A stretch of 51,461 nt of DNA from an uncultured Pedobacter sp. (lineage in GTDB: Bacteria > Bacteroidota > Bacteroidia > Sphingobacteriales > Sphingobacteriaceae): the NCBI RefSeq assembly GCF_946480185.1, contig NZ_CAMLIG010000029.1:1-51461 (forward strand). Reading direction: 5' to 3'. Position 1 is the first letter of the stretch; every line of letters starts with the position of its first letter. Below the pieces are notes generated by a model. The model saw only the letters and a program-made list of their open reading frames with translations. It was not told the DNA's origin and searched no databases. A program made the translations under genes and the position numbers. Shown here piece by piece: positions 35,553 through 44,368 of this stretch.

Positions 35553-36331
35553 AGGAATATTTATCAGATTTATCTTAACGGCTTCAGCCTGTATTTCACT
35601 CTATAACCGCTCCCCTTCGACTCCGGGTGACATCCCGAAAATACCGCTATTCTGGTTTGCCCTGCTGAGTCCTTCAACAAGTTCAGGATAAACTAGTCGA
35701 AGCAACGGTTTGCTTGTGAGACCTTTCTCCGCCAGCCGGCGGATCAAGGTGACGTGTAGGAGAAGAACTCTTTATTCAATTCGCTATTGACCATCCGCCT
35801 TTCCGCTGTTTTAAGGGTAGCCACCCAGTGTCTCTCCGCCAGCTGGTGGAAGGGAGGGTCAAAGAGGGAGGTGAAGGTTTGTTTTAATTTGCAGATGAGG
35901 TTTGTTTTAAAAGGCTCACCACCTCCAACCCCCGCCGGCGGGGGACACTTGTAGCGTGGCAAAAATCCAAGTTTGTCCTGCGGAGCGGAGTCGAAGCACA
36001 AAATATTCCTACCTTGCTCGTGAGACCTTTCGTATCCTCAAGGTGACGGTAGGAGGGCGCTCCAATATTCCATCATTCCACCTTCAATCCTTCAAAATTA
36101 TCCTACACCGTATCCATATAGGAGAGCTTTCGTCAAATCACTATTGACCATTCACTATTCGCCACGATCCTTTAAAAAAGTTCAGGATAAACTCGTCGAA
36201 GCAACGGTTTGCAGGTGAGACCTTGATCCGCCAGCCGGCGGATCAAGGTGACGTGTAGGAGAAGAACTCTTTATTCAATTCACCATTGACCATTCACCAT
36301 TGACCATTCACCATCTGCTATCAACTATCTA
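35553..36331. repeat. Gene-free repeat mosaic between the toxin pair and the ATPase gene
   Basis: No gene. A 54-bp sequence is perfectly duplicated at 35729-35782 and 36228-36281, each copy beginning with the 14-bp near-palindrome CCGCCAGCCGGCGG. A related CCGCCAGCTGGTGG is at 35836-35849. The block 35816-35985 (ACCCAGTGTCTCTCCGCC ... GGGGGACAC ... TGTCCTGC) reappears at 37625-37785 on the other side of the ATPase gene. Heptamers of ACCATTG/ACCATTC type run at 36284-36313. Possible open frames in this DNA are repeat-derived. Confidence 0.85.
36088..36117 (-). pseudogene. Copy of the 3' end of wzm
   Basis: These 30 bp match 38100-38129 at 29 positions. On the minus strand the copy reads ATG GAT ACG GTG TAG, the last four codons and stop of wzm (MDTV), then the same downstream bases. 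Weaker similarity continues beyond in the repeat DNA. The match ends abruptly inside the wzm coding sequence. It therefore marks a duplication that placed the ATPase gene and its repeats between two copies of the wzm end. Confidence 0.75.
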
Positions 36332-37537
36332 TCACGACTTCAAAAATGTTCGTAAATCTATAGCTACGATGCCTTCTACGCTATTGCCTGTAAAAGTATC
36401 TAAAGTAATTACTTCCTTCGGATAATTATCTCTAACTCTTTTTAGATTTCCAAATTCTCGATCTAAGGTTTTTTGTTCTTGTAAAGAGAGGGCTACCTGC
36501 ACATATTTCTTTTCACCATTTTTTTCGCAGTAGAAATCAATTTCCTGCGTATCAATAATGCCCACTTTTACCTGGTAACCCGAATAGATCAGGTGATTAT
36601 AAACGGCATTTTCTATGATTTTTCCTTTATCCTCTAGCCGATAACCCCAAATTCCATTTCTGATCCCTAAGTTTTCAAAATAAAATTTTTCTCCTATTTC
36701 AAAAATACGCTTGCCTACAATATCAAACCGGGGTACTTTATGTATCAAAAAAGCATTTACCAAATGTTGGATATAAATTTGCACTTGGTTGGGCGGCATG
36801 TTGGTTTTTTGCGATTTTAAAAAATCGCTTATTTTTTTTGCAGAAAACAAGCTACCGGTATGTGCAGCTAAAAAGATAACCAGTTGCTCTAAGAAAACAG
36901 TATTTCTGATGGCGTAGCGGTTAATAATATCTCTATAAACAATGGTCGTGTAAATATTCTTCAAGTATTCAAAAATCACGACATCTGTTAATGGCAAATG
37001 CTTGAGGTACGGTAAACCGCCGTATTTAAGATATAGATCTAAACTTACTTCGTTGTCGGTTAATTGATGAAACTGTAAAAACTCTATATAAGATAAGCTG
37101 TAAACCGTAAATTCTACAAACCTGCCACTTAATTTACCAGCGATATCACCAGACAGTAAATTTGCGTTACTGCCAGTGCAATAGAGGTCTAAATCCTGAT
37201 CCAACAAAAGCGAACGTAAGGCATCTTGAAAGTCAGCTATATCTTGGATCTCATCAATGAAGACATAAGTTTTTTTATGAGGAGTCCTTTTTGATAATAC
37301 ATATTGATTCAGATCTTCCGCGGTTTTTAAAAACGAAAAAGCTAAATCTTCCTTATTGATATAAAGAAAGGGGGCTTTAGGATGCTCCTGCTGGATCAAA
37401 TTGATAATTTGAAATAGCAGATAACTTTTACCCACCCTACGTTGGCCGGTAAGCACTTTAATAATAGGTTTTCCGATAAATGGTTTAACCTTATCCAAAT
37501 AAACAGAACGTATTTCTAAATCAACCGGAACTTTCAT
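36332..37537 (-). CDS. AAA-type ATPase with DUF4143 domain
   Basis: 401-aa protein of the large ATPase family with an N-terminal AAA domain and C-terminal DUF4143. Walker A GQRRVGKS is at 31-38 and Walker B YVFIDEIQDI at 91-100, followed by sensor-like LYCTGSNANLLSG. The C-terminal region has GIIDTQEIDFYCEKNG, the restriction-endonuclease-like motif often seen in this family, whose function is still poorly defined. It is a single, independently regulated gene with an inverted repeat directly before its ATG, in repeat-rich DNA, as expected for accessory cargo. Confidence 0.88.
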   Translation of the reverse strand: MKVPVDLEIRSVYLDKVKPFIGKPIIKVLTGQRRVGKSYLLFQIINLIQQEHPKAPFLYINKEDLAFSFLKTAEDLNQYVLSKRTPHKKTYVFIDEIQDIADFQDALRSLLLDQDLDLYCTGSNANLLSGDIAGKLSGRFVEFTVYSLSYIEFLQFHQLTDNEVSLDLYLKYGGLPYLKHLPLTDVVIFEYLKNIYTTIVYRDIINRYAIRNTVFLEQLVIFLAAHTGSLFSAKKISDFLKSQKTNMPPNQVQIYIQHLVNAFLIHKVPRFDIVGKRIFEIGEKFYFENLGIRNGIWGYRLEDKGKIIENAVYNHLIYSGYQVKVGIIDTQEIDFYCEKNGEKKYVQVALSLQEQKTLDREFGNLKRVRDNYPKEVITLDTFTGNSVEGIVAIDLRTFLKS

Positions 37538-37594
37538 TGTAGTTATAGCTATAGCTTTATGTAAAATTACTGAATATTATAGATATAACTACAA
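37537..37594 (-). promoter_or_regulatory. Inverted repeat directly upstream of the ATPase gene
   Basis: Arms TTGTAGTTATA (37537-37547) and TATAACTACAA (37584-37594) match perfectly over 11 bp with a 36-bp spacer. The left arm overlaps the first base of the start codon. A 10-bp palindrome, TATAGCTATA, lies at 37544-37553. This could be a pair of operator half-sites controlling the ATPase gene, or terminal repeats of a small element. Confidence 0.6.
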
Positions 37595-38114
37595 GATTAT
37601 TCTATTTTCACACACATTCGCTTTAAGGGTTGCCACCCAGTGTCTCTCCGCCAGCTGGCGGAAGGGAGAACCAAAGAGGGAGGTGGAGATTTTAATAAAA
37701 GATGAGGTTGTTTTCAAAGCTTCACCAGCCCCAACCCCCGCCAACGGGGGGACACCTATAGTGGCAAAAATCCAAATTTGTCCTGCTGAGTCATTCAACA
37801 AGTTCAGGATAAACTCGTCGAAGCAACGGTTTGCAGGTGAGAACCTTTCAAAGCGCATAAAGTCCAACGCTCTCCTTCGAATCGCTCTTCGACTCCGCTC
37901 CGAGTGACAATTCTCAGGGAGACATCCCTTATATTAGTACCACAGGTTGTCCTGCTGAGCGGAGTCGAAGCACCTACTTGCTTGTGAGACCTTTCGTAAC
38001 CTCAAGGTGACGTATAGGAGAGGAGCTCCTCCACCATTCCAGGACTCCAATCACTATTGTGTGGTGCGCTTGGGCTCCAACATTCCATCCTTCCAGTACT
38101 CCTTCAAAATTATC
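37595..38114. repeat. Gene-free repeat mosaic between wzm and the ATPase gene
   Basis: No gene. The interval is largely a diverged second copy of the repeat mosaic seen at 35816-36117. Shared pieces include CCGCCAGCTGGCGG (37648-37661), a block ending in AAATCCAAATTTGTCCTGC, the AAGTTCAGGATAAACTCGTC element (about 37800), CCTTTCGTAACCTCAAGGTG (near 38000), and ATTCCATCCTTCCA leading into the wzm end. GAGCGGAGTCGAAG copies occur near 37885 and 37955. The order of shared pieces is conserved, so these are long degenerate direct repeats flanking the ATPase gene. Confidence 0.8.
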
Positions 38115-38978
38115 CTAAACCGTATCCATAAAACTCTTCTCTACCCGGTTGAATATCAAGTATCCAAAAAATAAGGACAAAAACATGAACAGAACGCTAT
38201 ATAATAAAGAATAGGGTTCAACCAAACCTTTACCAAAAATAACATATTTAAAGCTTTCTACTACAGAAGAAATGGGATTGATATCAATGACCCATTTGTA
38301 ACTGGTGCCTTTTAAATAGGAGAGGGGATAAATCACGGGAGTGGCATACATCAATAGTTGAACGGCGAAACCCAGTAGAATAGAAAAGTCGCGGTATTTG
38401 GTGGTTACCGAAGAAATGATAATGCCCACGCCTAAGCTGATTCCCGCCATCAGGATCAGGATAAAGGGGATAAATAACAAGTTTAAAGAAAAATGGAAAG
38501 GATAGCCATTGAAATGATAGTAGATGATGACTGCCACCAATAGCATAAATTGGATGGCAAATTTCACCATGTTAGACATGACCACGGAAAGTGGGATCAC
38601 AATCCGGGGGAAATATACCTTTCCAAAAATAGAGGCGTTTGCCGTAAAGGTGGAGGAGGTGGCGGTTAAACAGGCAGAGAAATAGTTCCACACCGTTAAA
38701 CCAGCCAGATAAAATGCTGCTGGCGCAATGCCGTCTGTAGGAATTTTCGCGATTTTACCAAAAACCAAGAGAAACATTAAAGTGGTCAATATAGGCTGAA
38801 TCACATGCCAGGCCGGTCCCAAAATGGTCTGTTTAAATTGCGCAACAAAGTCCCGTTTCACAAAAAGCCACATCAAATCGCGATAATGCCAAACTTCTTT
38901 GAGCTGGAGATCAAAAAGACTGTTCTTGGCTTTAATTTCTAAGTCCCAAGATTCGTCAGGGTGTGGTTCGGTCGACAT
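38115..38978 (-). CDS. wzm: Polysaccharide ABC exporter permease Wzm
   Basis: 287-aa ABC-2 type permease with about six transmembrane helices. The family landmarks are the N-terminal amphipathic HYRDLMWLFVKRDFVAQFKQ, then LGPAWHVIQPILTTLMFLLV, a central GISLGVGIIISSVTTKYRDF and MYATPVIYPLSYLKG. It moves lipid-linked polysaccharide across the inner membrane with Wzt. It starts one base after the stop of the upstream GT4 gene. The normal next gene, wzt, is displaced 5.35 kb downstream by the island. Confidence 0.95.
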   Translation of the reverse strand: MSTEPHPDESWDLEIKAKNSLFDLQLKEVWHYRDLMWLFVKRDFVAQFKQTILGPAWHVIQPILTTLMFLLVFGKIAKIPTDGIAPAAFYLAGLTVWNYFSACLTATSSTFTANASIFGKVYFPRIVIPLSVVMSNMVKFAIQFMLLVAVIIYYHFNGYPFHFSLNLLFIPFILILMAGISLGVGIIISSVTTKYRDFSILLGFAVQLLMYATPVIYPLSYLKGTSYKWVIDINPISSVVESFKYVIFGKGLVEPYSLLYSVLFMFLSLFFGYLIFNRVEKSFMDTV

Positions 38979-38979
38979 G

Positions 38980-40089
38980 CTAAATATTTTTATACAATTG
39001 TGTCAATAAGTTAATGATACCTTGGTGATACACCTCAAAACTATAATTTTTTAAGGCATTCTCTTGGATTAATTGCTTGTTCATCTTGCTTTTCAAAATG
39101 ACATCAAGGTACTGGGCAATATCTGTGGGATTTTTTGGAGGGCATAATTCGCCGGTGACGCCCGTAATGATGGCTTCACTGCTGCCATCGCTATTGCCCC
39201 CTAATACGGGTGTGCCGCAAGCGGCCGACTCGATAAATGAAATCCCAAAACCTTCGCCGGTACTGGGCATCACAAAAACATTTGCCAGTTGATAGTGGGC
39301 TACCATCTCCTCTTCCGCAATAAAACCGGGTAAAATCACTTGTCCTTCTACGCCATTTGCTTTAATTAAGTTTTGTAACCTTTTCAGTTCATCGGTATCG
39401 GCTTTACCGCCAATGATGTATTTGAGTTGTGGATAGGTTTCTTTGAGGTATTTTAATGAGGAAATCACAAAATCGTAGCCCTTATATTGCTCTGCCGATG
39501 ACAGCCTAGCGATGGTCAAAAGCACAACCTCATTAGGCTTAATCTGGTATCTTTTAATGAGCGATGCGGATGCTTCAAACAGTGAAGGGACTTTAAAAAA
39601 CGGATCCAAAGCATTGGGGAAAACTTCAATCTGTTTTTCCTTTATCCCGTGTAAATCCATTAACTTTTTTTTGGTAAAGCTGCTCACGGCTAAGATCTGA
39701 CAGGTCTGTTGCAGCGCAATTAACTGTAGCGGGTTAAGCTTTTTCCATACCTCAATGCCGTGGCAGATCACCAAAGTTTTTAGTCTTGGTTTGATCAATT
39801 TAAGTAAAGGGATCAAAACAGCCAGTTGGATATGGCTGATGATGAGCATGTCTGCTTGTAAAGCATAACGGAGCTGGTCCCAAAGAAATTTTATTTTATG
39901 TCCGCCATAGCCTTTAAAAAAAGATTGACCAGTATAAGCTAAATCTGCTTCGGTATCCGTTAACACGAGGCTTTTTAATACTATATTGTTTTGTTGGGAT
40001 AAGCTGTACATCCAGGATTTATTGACCTGCTCAATCCCACCGGTGCCCGAAAAAGTTTTAGCCCCTACAAAAAGTACTTTAATGCGCAT
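38980..40089 (-). CDS. Family 4 glycosyltransferase
   Basis: 369-aa GT-B enzyme. The acceptor-side loop is FSGTGGIEQVNKSW. The donor half has VVLLTIARLSSAEQYKGYD and E-x7-E in EGFGISFIESAACGTPVLGG. It overlaps the end of asnB by 11 bp and abuts wzm, so it may act early in building the exported glycan. Confidence 0.92.
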   Translation of the reverse strand: MRIKVLFVGAKTFSGTGGIEQVNKSWMYSLSQQNNIVLKSLVLTDTEADLAYTGQSFFKGYGGHKIKFLWDQLRYALQADMLIISHIQLAVLIPLLKLIKPRLKTLVICHGIEVWKKLNPLQLIALQQTCQILAVSSFTKKKLMDLHGIKEKQIEVFPNALDPFFKVPSLFEASASLIKRYQIKPNEVVLLTIARLSSAEQYKGYDFVISSLKYLKETYPQLKYIIGGKADTDELKRLQNLIKANGVEGQVILPGFIAEEEMVAHYQLANVFVMPSTGEGFGISFIESAACGTPVLGGNSDGSSEAIITGVTGELCPPKNPTDIAQYLDVILKSKMNKQLIQENALKNYSFEVYHQGIINLLTQLYKNI

Positions 40090-41902
40090 CTGTAAAGCTT
40101 TTTAATATTTGGAAACCGCCGAATTTTTGCATCACCAACAGGCTCATGATTTTAGACCAGTGCATTCGGTCCTGTTCAAAAGCTAGGTAAAGTGGTGATA
40201 AGCCGGGGAAATCGTTTTTTAAGGACAGGTATCGAGGATGCTTTTTTAGCCAGATCTGGAAGGGGAAAGTAAAGCCCATCTTCGGGCGGTTCCAAATGAT
40301 TTCTGGCAATAAATGATCAAAAGCATTGATCAAAAAATGTTTGGGCGCTTTGTTTTTTGGGAAGAGGATGCCGGCCGGAAGGCTATTGGTGTAAGCTACC
40401 AGGTCATCATCTAAAAATGGAACCCTAATCTCTAAGCCATGGCGCATGCTCATGCTATCGGTATCTTTTAACAGCTGGTTTTGCATAAAGTAATGTTGCT
40501 CAAACCAGGCCGCCCGTTTTCCGTTATATTGGGCCGGCGCTTTTTGGTGGGGCAGGGTCAGTTTTTCAAAATAGTCCCTTTGATGTTGCAGACTGATTCC
40601 GAAAAGTGCTTGCAATTGCCAGGGATCAAAGAACCCTCGTAGGAATAAATATTCAAAAGATGGATCTTTTTCTTTGAGGTAGGTCCACCGTTTTAAGCCA
40701 TCCTGTTTAAGCAAACGATGAGTAAAGGGGGCTAATCCAGCTACCGAACGCAAAAAAGGGATATGGCGCATCCGTTTAAAGGAAGGGTAGCCACCGAACA
40801 ATTCATCGGCACCCACGCCGGACAATACCGCTTTCAACCCGGCCTCTTTGGCAGCTTGGCTTACAAACCAGGTATTAATGCCGTCCACACCGGGCTGGTC
40901 CATCTGCTCTAAAATCGACTCAAAAAATTCGGAGAATAGCTGTTCGTCAATGGTTTTGCTATGGTGTGCTCCGGGGAGCATCTTGCTAATTTTCTGTTGG
41001 AAGGCCAGTTCAGAAAACTGTTTTTCTTTAAAATTCAGGGATACTGTGAGCAGCTTTTCCTTTTGGTATTTTGCCGCCTGCAGCGCCAGTAAAGAGCTGT
41101 CTATTCCCCCGCTTAAAAATACGCCAACAGGCGCATCCGCTACCAGCTGGCTTTGAATGGCCCGGTCTAAGAGCTGGTTGATCTTGGTTTGGGGATCAAT
41201 GTCTGACGGATGGATTGTTTCGTCCTCAAAATACTGAAGTTGGGCAGGAGTGTCTTTTGCTAAAAAGAAAGTGCTAAAACATCCTTTAGGCAACATCCGC
41301 ACTTCTTTATAGGTAGTTAAAGGTTCGGGAAGATGTCCAAAGCTCAATAAAGCAATTGGCCACTCCGGGTCATTGCTTAGGGAAAGCTCGGCAGCTTTAA
41401 AAGCTTTCACTTCCGATGCAAAAGCAAGGATATCCTGATTTGTGTAGAGGTAAAGCGGTTTGATGCCTTGCCGGTCGCGGGCGAGATATAATGCTTGCTT
41501 ATCACGGTCATAAAGAGCGAAAGCAAACATGCCCTTCAATTTCGAGAAAGCCGCTGTTCCCCAGGCCTGATAAGCGGCAATGATGACTTCGGTATCACTG
41601 TGGCTTTGGAACGGATAGCCCTTGGCAAGGAGCTCATTTTTTAAAAGCTGAAAATTGTAGATTTCGCCATTGAAAACCAGCACCACCTTGCCATCTCTGC
41701 TGTGCATAGGCTGATGGCCTGCCGGACTCAAATCTAAGAGGGAAAGCCTGCGGTGCGCAAATCCGATAGCCTGTTGCGGGTCCACAAAAAAACCTTCATC
41801 ATCAGGCCCGCCATGCGCCTGACAGCTGGCCATCAGTTTCAGCTGGCGCTTTAAGCTCGCTTCGGAAAGCTCCTGATTGACGATTCCGGCAATTCTACAC
41901 AT
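40079..41902 (-). CDS. asnB: Asparagine synthase-like glutamine amidotransferase
   Basis: 607-aa protein with two domains. The N-terminal class II glutaminase has the catalytic Cys2 (MCRIAGI) and motifs FAHRRLSLLDLSPAGHQPM and VFNGEIYNF. The synthetase domain has the ATP-pyrophosphatase loop PVGVFLSGGIDSSLLA and SGVGADELFGGYPSF. Copies inside polysaccharide loci are thought to amidate uronic acids or related carboxyl groups rather than make free asparagine; that role is inferred from location. It is 38 bp downstream of wzc. Confidence 0.92.
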   Translation of the reverse strand: MCRIAGIVNQELSEASLKRQLKLMASCQAHGGPDDEGFFVDPQQAIGFAHRRLSLLDLSPAGHQPMHSRDGKVVLVFNGEIYNFQLLKNELLAKGYPFQSHSDTEVIIAAYQAWGTAAFSKLKGMFAFALYDRDKQALYLARDRQGIKPLYLYTNQDILAFASEVKAFKAAELSLSNDPEWPIALLSFGHLPEPLTTYKEVRMLPKGCFSTFFLAKDTPAQLQYFEDETIHPSDIDPQTKINQLLDRAIQSQLVADAPVGVFLSGGIDSSLLALQAAKYQKEKLLTVSLNFKEKQFSELAFQQKISKMLPGAHHSKTIDEQLFSEFFESILEQMDQPGVDGINTWFVSQAAKEAGLKAVLSGVGADELFGGYPSFKRMRHIPFLRSVAGLAPFTHRLLKQDGLKRWTYLKEKDPSFEYLFLRGFFDPWQLQALFGISLQHQRDYFEKLTLPHQKAPAQYNGKRAAWFEQHYFMQNQLLKDTDSMSMRHGLEIRVPFLDDDLVAYTNSLPAGILFPKNKAPKHFLINAFDHLLPEIIWNRPKMGFTFPFQIWLKKHPRYLSLKNDFPGLSPLYLAFEQDRMHWSKIMSLLVMQKFGGFQILKSFTDAH

Positions 41903-41940
41903 AGCTATAAGTCAAAAATGAAGAATTTAAAATTTAAAAG

Positions 41941-44367
41941 CTAGGAGCGCCCCCTAACCTTCTTTTTCATTTGGCCTATTTTGCGTTTCCACCATTTGCG
42001 TTTAACACCCTCGTCATCGTAATAGCCGGCACCGTCATAAGTACTGCTCGAATAATAGTAGCCATAGTAGCCATCAGAATATTTGGTGCTGTAATAATGC
42101 GAATAAAAATGATCCTGAACAAAATCATTTAAAATGATGAAAGTATTATTGAGCTCATATTCGCTCGAGATACGGTCTGGAATGGAGGCCGCCGAGGTTT
42201 TTGATTTACCGGTGCGGATCACGAAAAGATTGATGTCTGAAATCCTGATCAAAGGAAGCGCATCAGATACCAAACCTATCGGGGCAGTATCAAAAATAAT
42301 GAAATCGTAAGTTTTCTTCAGCTCATTGATCAATACTTGGAGCTCAGTTTTATACATCAATTCCGCAGGGTTCGGTGGCACCGGACCGGCCACTAAAATG
42401 TCTAAATTAGGCTGTCCGCTGGGGTGGATAATATCAGACAGCTTACTTTGGCCTGCCAAATAGGTGCTTAAGCCCTCTTTATTACGGATATGAAAATTAT
42501 AATGGATTTTGGATTTCCTTAAATCGGCGGCGATTAAGATGACTTTCTTCTCAATTAGACTGAGGGAAGCCGCAATATTTAAAGAAACGAAGGATTTTCC
42601 TTCCCCAGATATTTCAGAGGTGATACAGATGACCTTGCTCTCTTTTTCACCGGCTACGAAACTTAAATTTGTCCTTACCGAACGTACGGATTCCGCAAAC
42701 AAAGACTTTGGTTTAACAATACTGAGCAACTGGCTGCTCCGGTCCTCAATCTTTCCGGGATAATGCCGGATTAAGCCTAAAATAGGGGTATTGGTCAAGC
42801 TTTCTACAAACTCCTTATCATAAATGTAGGGGTTGAGTAACCTCACTAAAAATATCAATCCAATTCCTGAGGCTAAACCTATGATCCAGGCAAACTTCCA
42901 AGTGGTGGCGCTATTTGGAGAGATTGGAATAGGGTTATATTGAGCAGAATCAATGAGCGAGGCACCGGGTAAAATAGCGGCTTTGGAAATTTGGGATTCT
43001 AATTTCTTTTCTGACAGCAGGGTAAAAATGTTATTCGAGATTTGATAATCCCTCTCCAAATTAAATAACTGTCGTTCCTGTGATGGGAAGGCGTTTAGTC
43101 TTTCATAATATTCAGCTAAGGTAGCTGTTTTGAAACTTTTAAGTTGATTCAAATGTTTCTTCTGGTCAGCGATGTTGTGTTTAGCAGCATCTTTGATCAT
43201 ATTTAACTTGACATCAATTTCTTTTATAACTGTAGAGTTTTTTGTATATGTGTCTAATAATGTTAAACGCTGATTCTGCAGTGAATTCCAGTCGGACGTA
43301 AGAGTTTGCAATAAGGTAGCTAAATTGCCGGAAAAGTTAAGATTAAGATCAACTACAGATTGATTGCTATTAATTTGATCTTCTAACTGTTGCAGATTGA
43401 TCATCTCTAATTGAATCGATTTTAAATCTGTTTCATTAGTTTTAACATCTTCTAATAAAAGTCTTGAAGTAGTGCCTAATTCAATCAGCTTATTATTTTG
43501 TTTAAATTCTTTGAGGTTATCACCGCTTTTTTCAACCGTTTTCGATAAATAGGCTAATTGCTCATCTATAAAATCAATGACTTTAGAAGAGGAAAGTGTT
43601 TTAGTCAGTTGGTCTTGTTGTAAATATTCTTTCGCAATCGCGTTCAGCGCATCTCGAGCAAATAAGGGGTTATCATCTGTTTTAGTAATAGAAGCGATGT
43701 TGGAATTTTTCTCTGCTTCAGTAATATAAATACCCTCTGCTATTCTCTCGGCAAAGCTTGATTTATCATTAAATTTAAAAAAGAACAGCTTATCGTTTGC
43801 CAAGTTGTTGTTTTTCTCGATATAGAAAGAAACGCCCGGTAAACTGATTTTTTCATTATATTTCGTAGGAATCTTTTTTTCAATTTCATTAAGGGTATAA
43901 TTTAATTCTATCCCGTTAGGTGTGGTTTTAAAGTTGACTGGGCCACGGTAAAAGTGTACAGAGTCCTGTTGCAGAAGATGGACAATAAAAGGCCGTTCCG
44001 GATACATTTCAGAAACCCTCACTTTCCCGTTGATAAAATAGCTTACCTGCCAGTCGAAATGGTTGACCGCTCTTTGCATCACCGGCTTGCTTTTAATGAC
44101 CCAACTTTCTGAGGTGATGCTGTTTGTTGTATTTTGAGCAGTGGAAAGAATTTTTTCAAGCCCCAGCTCTGTCTTTTCAAACTTTAAATAAATATTTGAA
44201 CTATACTGTTTAGGCGTGTACCAAAGATAGGCATAGGCAATACTTAAAGATATGATAAGAGTACCTAAAACCCAATACCACCTGCTTAGTACAATTTTCA
44301 GAAATTTAACATAGTCTAATTCCTGCTTGATAGAGGGACGGGGCGGGTTGGTTTGCGCTAAGCTCAT
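41941..44367 (-). CDS. wzc: Wzc-type polysaccharide copolymerase / tyrosine autokinase
   Basis: 808-aa inner-membrane protein controlling chain length and export. A Wzz-like periplasmic domain lies between helix 1 (about 30-50) and helix 2 (about 490-510), with long coiled-coil stretches around 260-465. The cytoplasmic BY-kinase has Walker A SGEGKS (587-592), Walker A' ILIAADLR (610-617) and Walker B FIIFDTAP (689-696). The C-terminus has a dense tyrosine cluster (about 758-783) for autophosphorylation, followed by a strongly basic tail. It normally partners Wzy-dependent assembly, so its presence beside Wzm/Wzt is notable. Confidence 0.95.
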   Translation of the reverse strand: MSLAQTNPPRPSIKQELDYVKFLKIVLSRWYWVLGTLIISLSIAYAYLWYTPKQYSSNIYLKFEKTELGLEKILSTAQNTTNSITSESWVIKSKPVMQRAVNHFDWQVSYFINGKVRVSEMYPERPFIVHLLQQDSVHFYRGPVNFKTTPNGIELNYTLNEIEKKIPTKYNEKISLPGVSFYIEKNNNLANDKLFFFKFNDKSSFAERIAEGIYITEAEKNSNIASITKTDDNPLFARDALNAIAKEYLQQDQLTKTLSSSKVIDFIDEQLAYLSKTVEKSGDNLKEFKQNNKLIELGTTSRLLLEDVKTNETDLKSIQLEMINLQQLEDQINSNQSVVDLNLNFSGNLATLLQTLTSDWNSLQNQRLTLLDTYTKNSTVIKEIDVKLNMIKDAAKHNIADQKKHLNQLKSFKTATLAEYYERLNAFPSQERQLFNLERDYQISNNIFTLLSEKKLESQISKAAILPGASLIDSAQYNPIPISPNSATTWKFAWIIGLASGIGLIFLVRLLNPYIYDKEFVESLTNTPILGLIRHYPGKIEDRSSQLLSIVKPKSLFAESVRSVRTNLSFVAGEKESKVICITSEISGEGKSFVSLNIAASLSLIEKKVILIAADLRKSKIHYNFHIRNKEGLSTYLAGQSKLSDIIHPSGQPNLDILVAGPVPPNPAELMYKTELQVLINELKKTYDFIIFDTAPIGLVSDALPLIRISDINLFVIRTGKSKTSAASIPDRISSEYELNNTFIILNDFVQDHFYSHYYSTKYSDGYYGYYYSSSTYDGAGYYDDEGVKRKWWKRKIGQMKKKVRGRS

Positions 44368-44368
44368 A

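Noticed and set aside
35744..36001. Open frame with PPPAGVGGGEP-like composition
   Set aside because: It lies wholly in the repeat mosaic, and a related frame occurs at 37589-37867 on the other side of the ATPase gene. It encodes repeat sequence, not a protein.
36284..36313. Short tandem units considered as a CRISPR array
   Set aside because: Units are 7 bp and contiguous, with no spacers and no cas genes.
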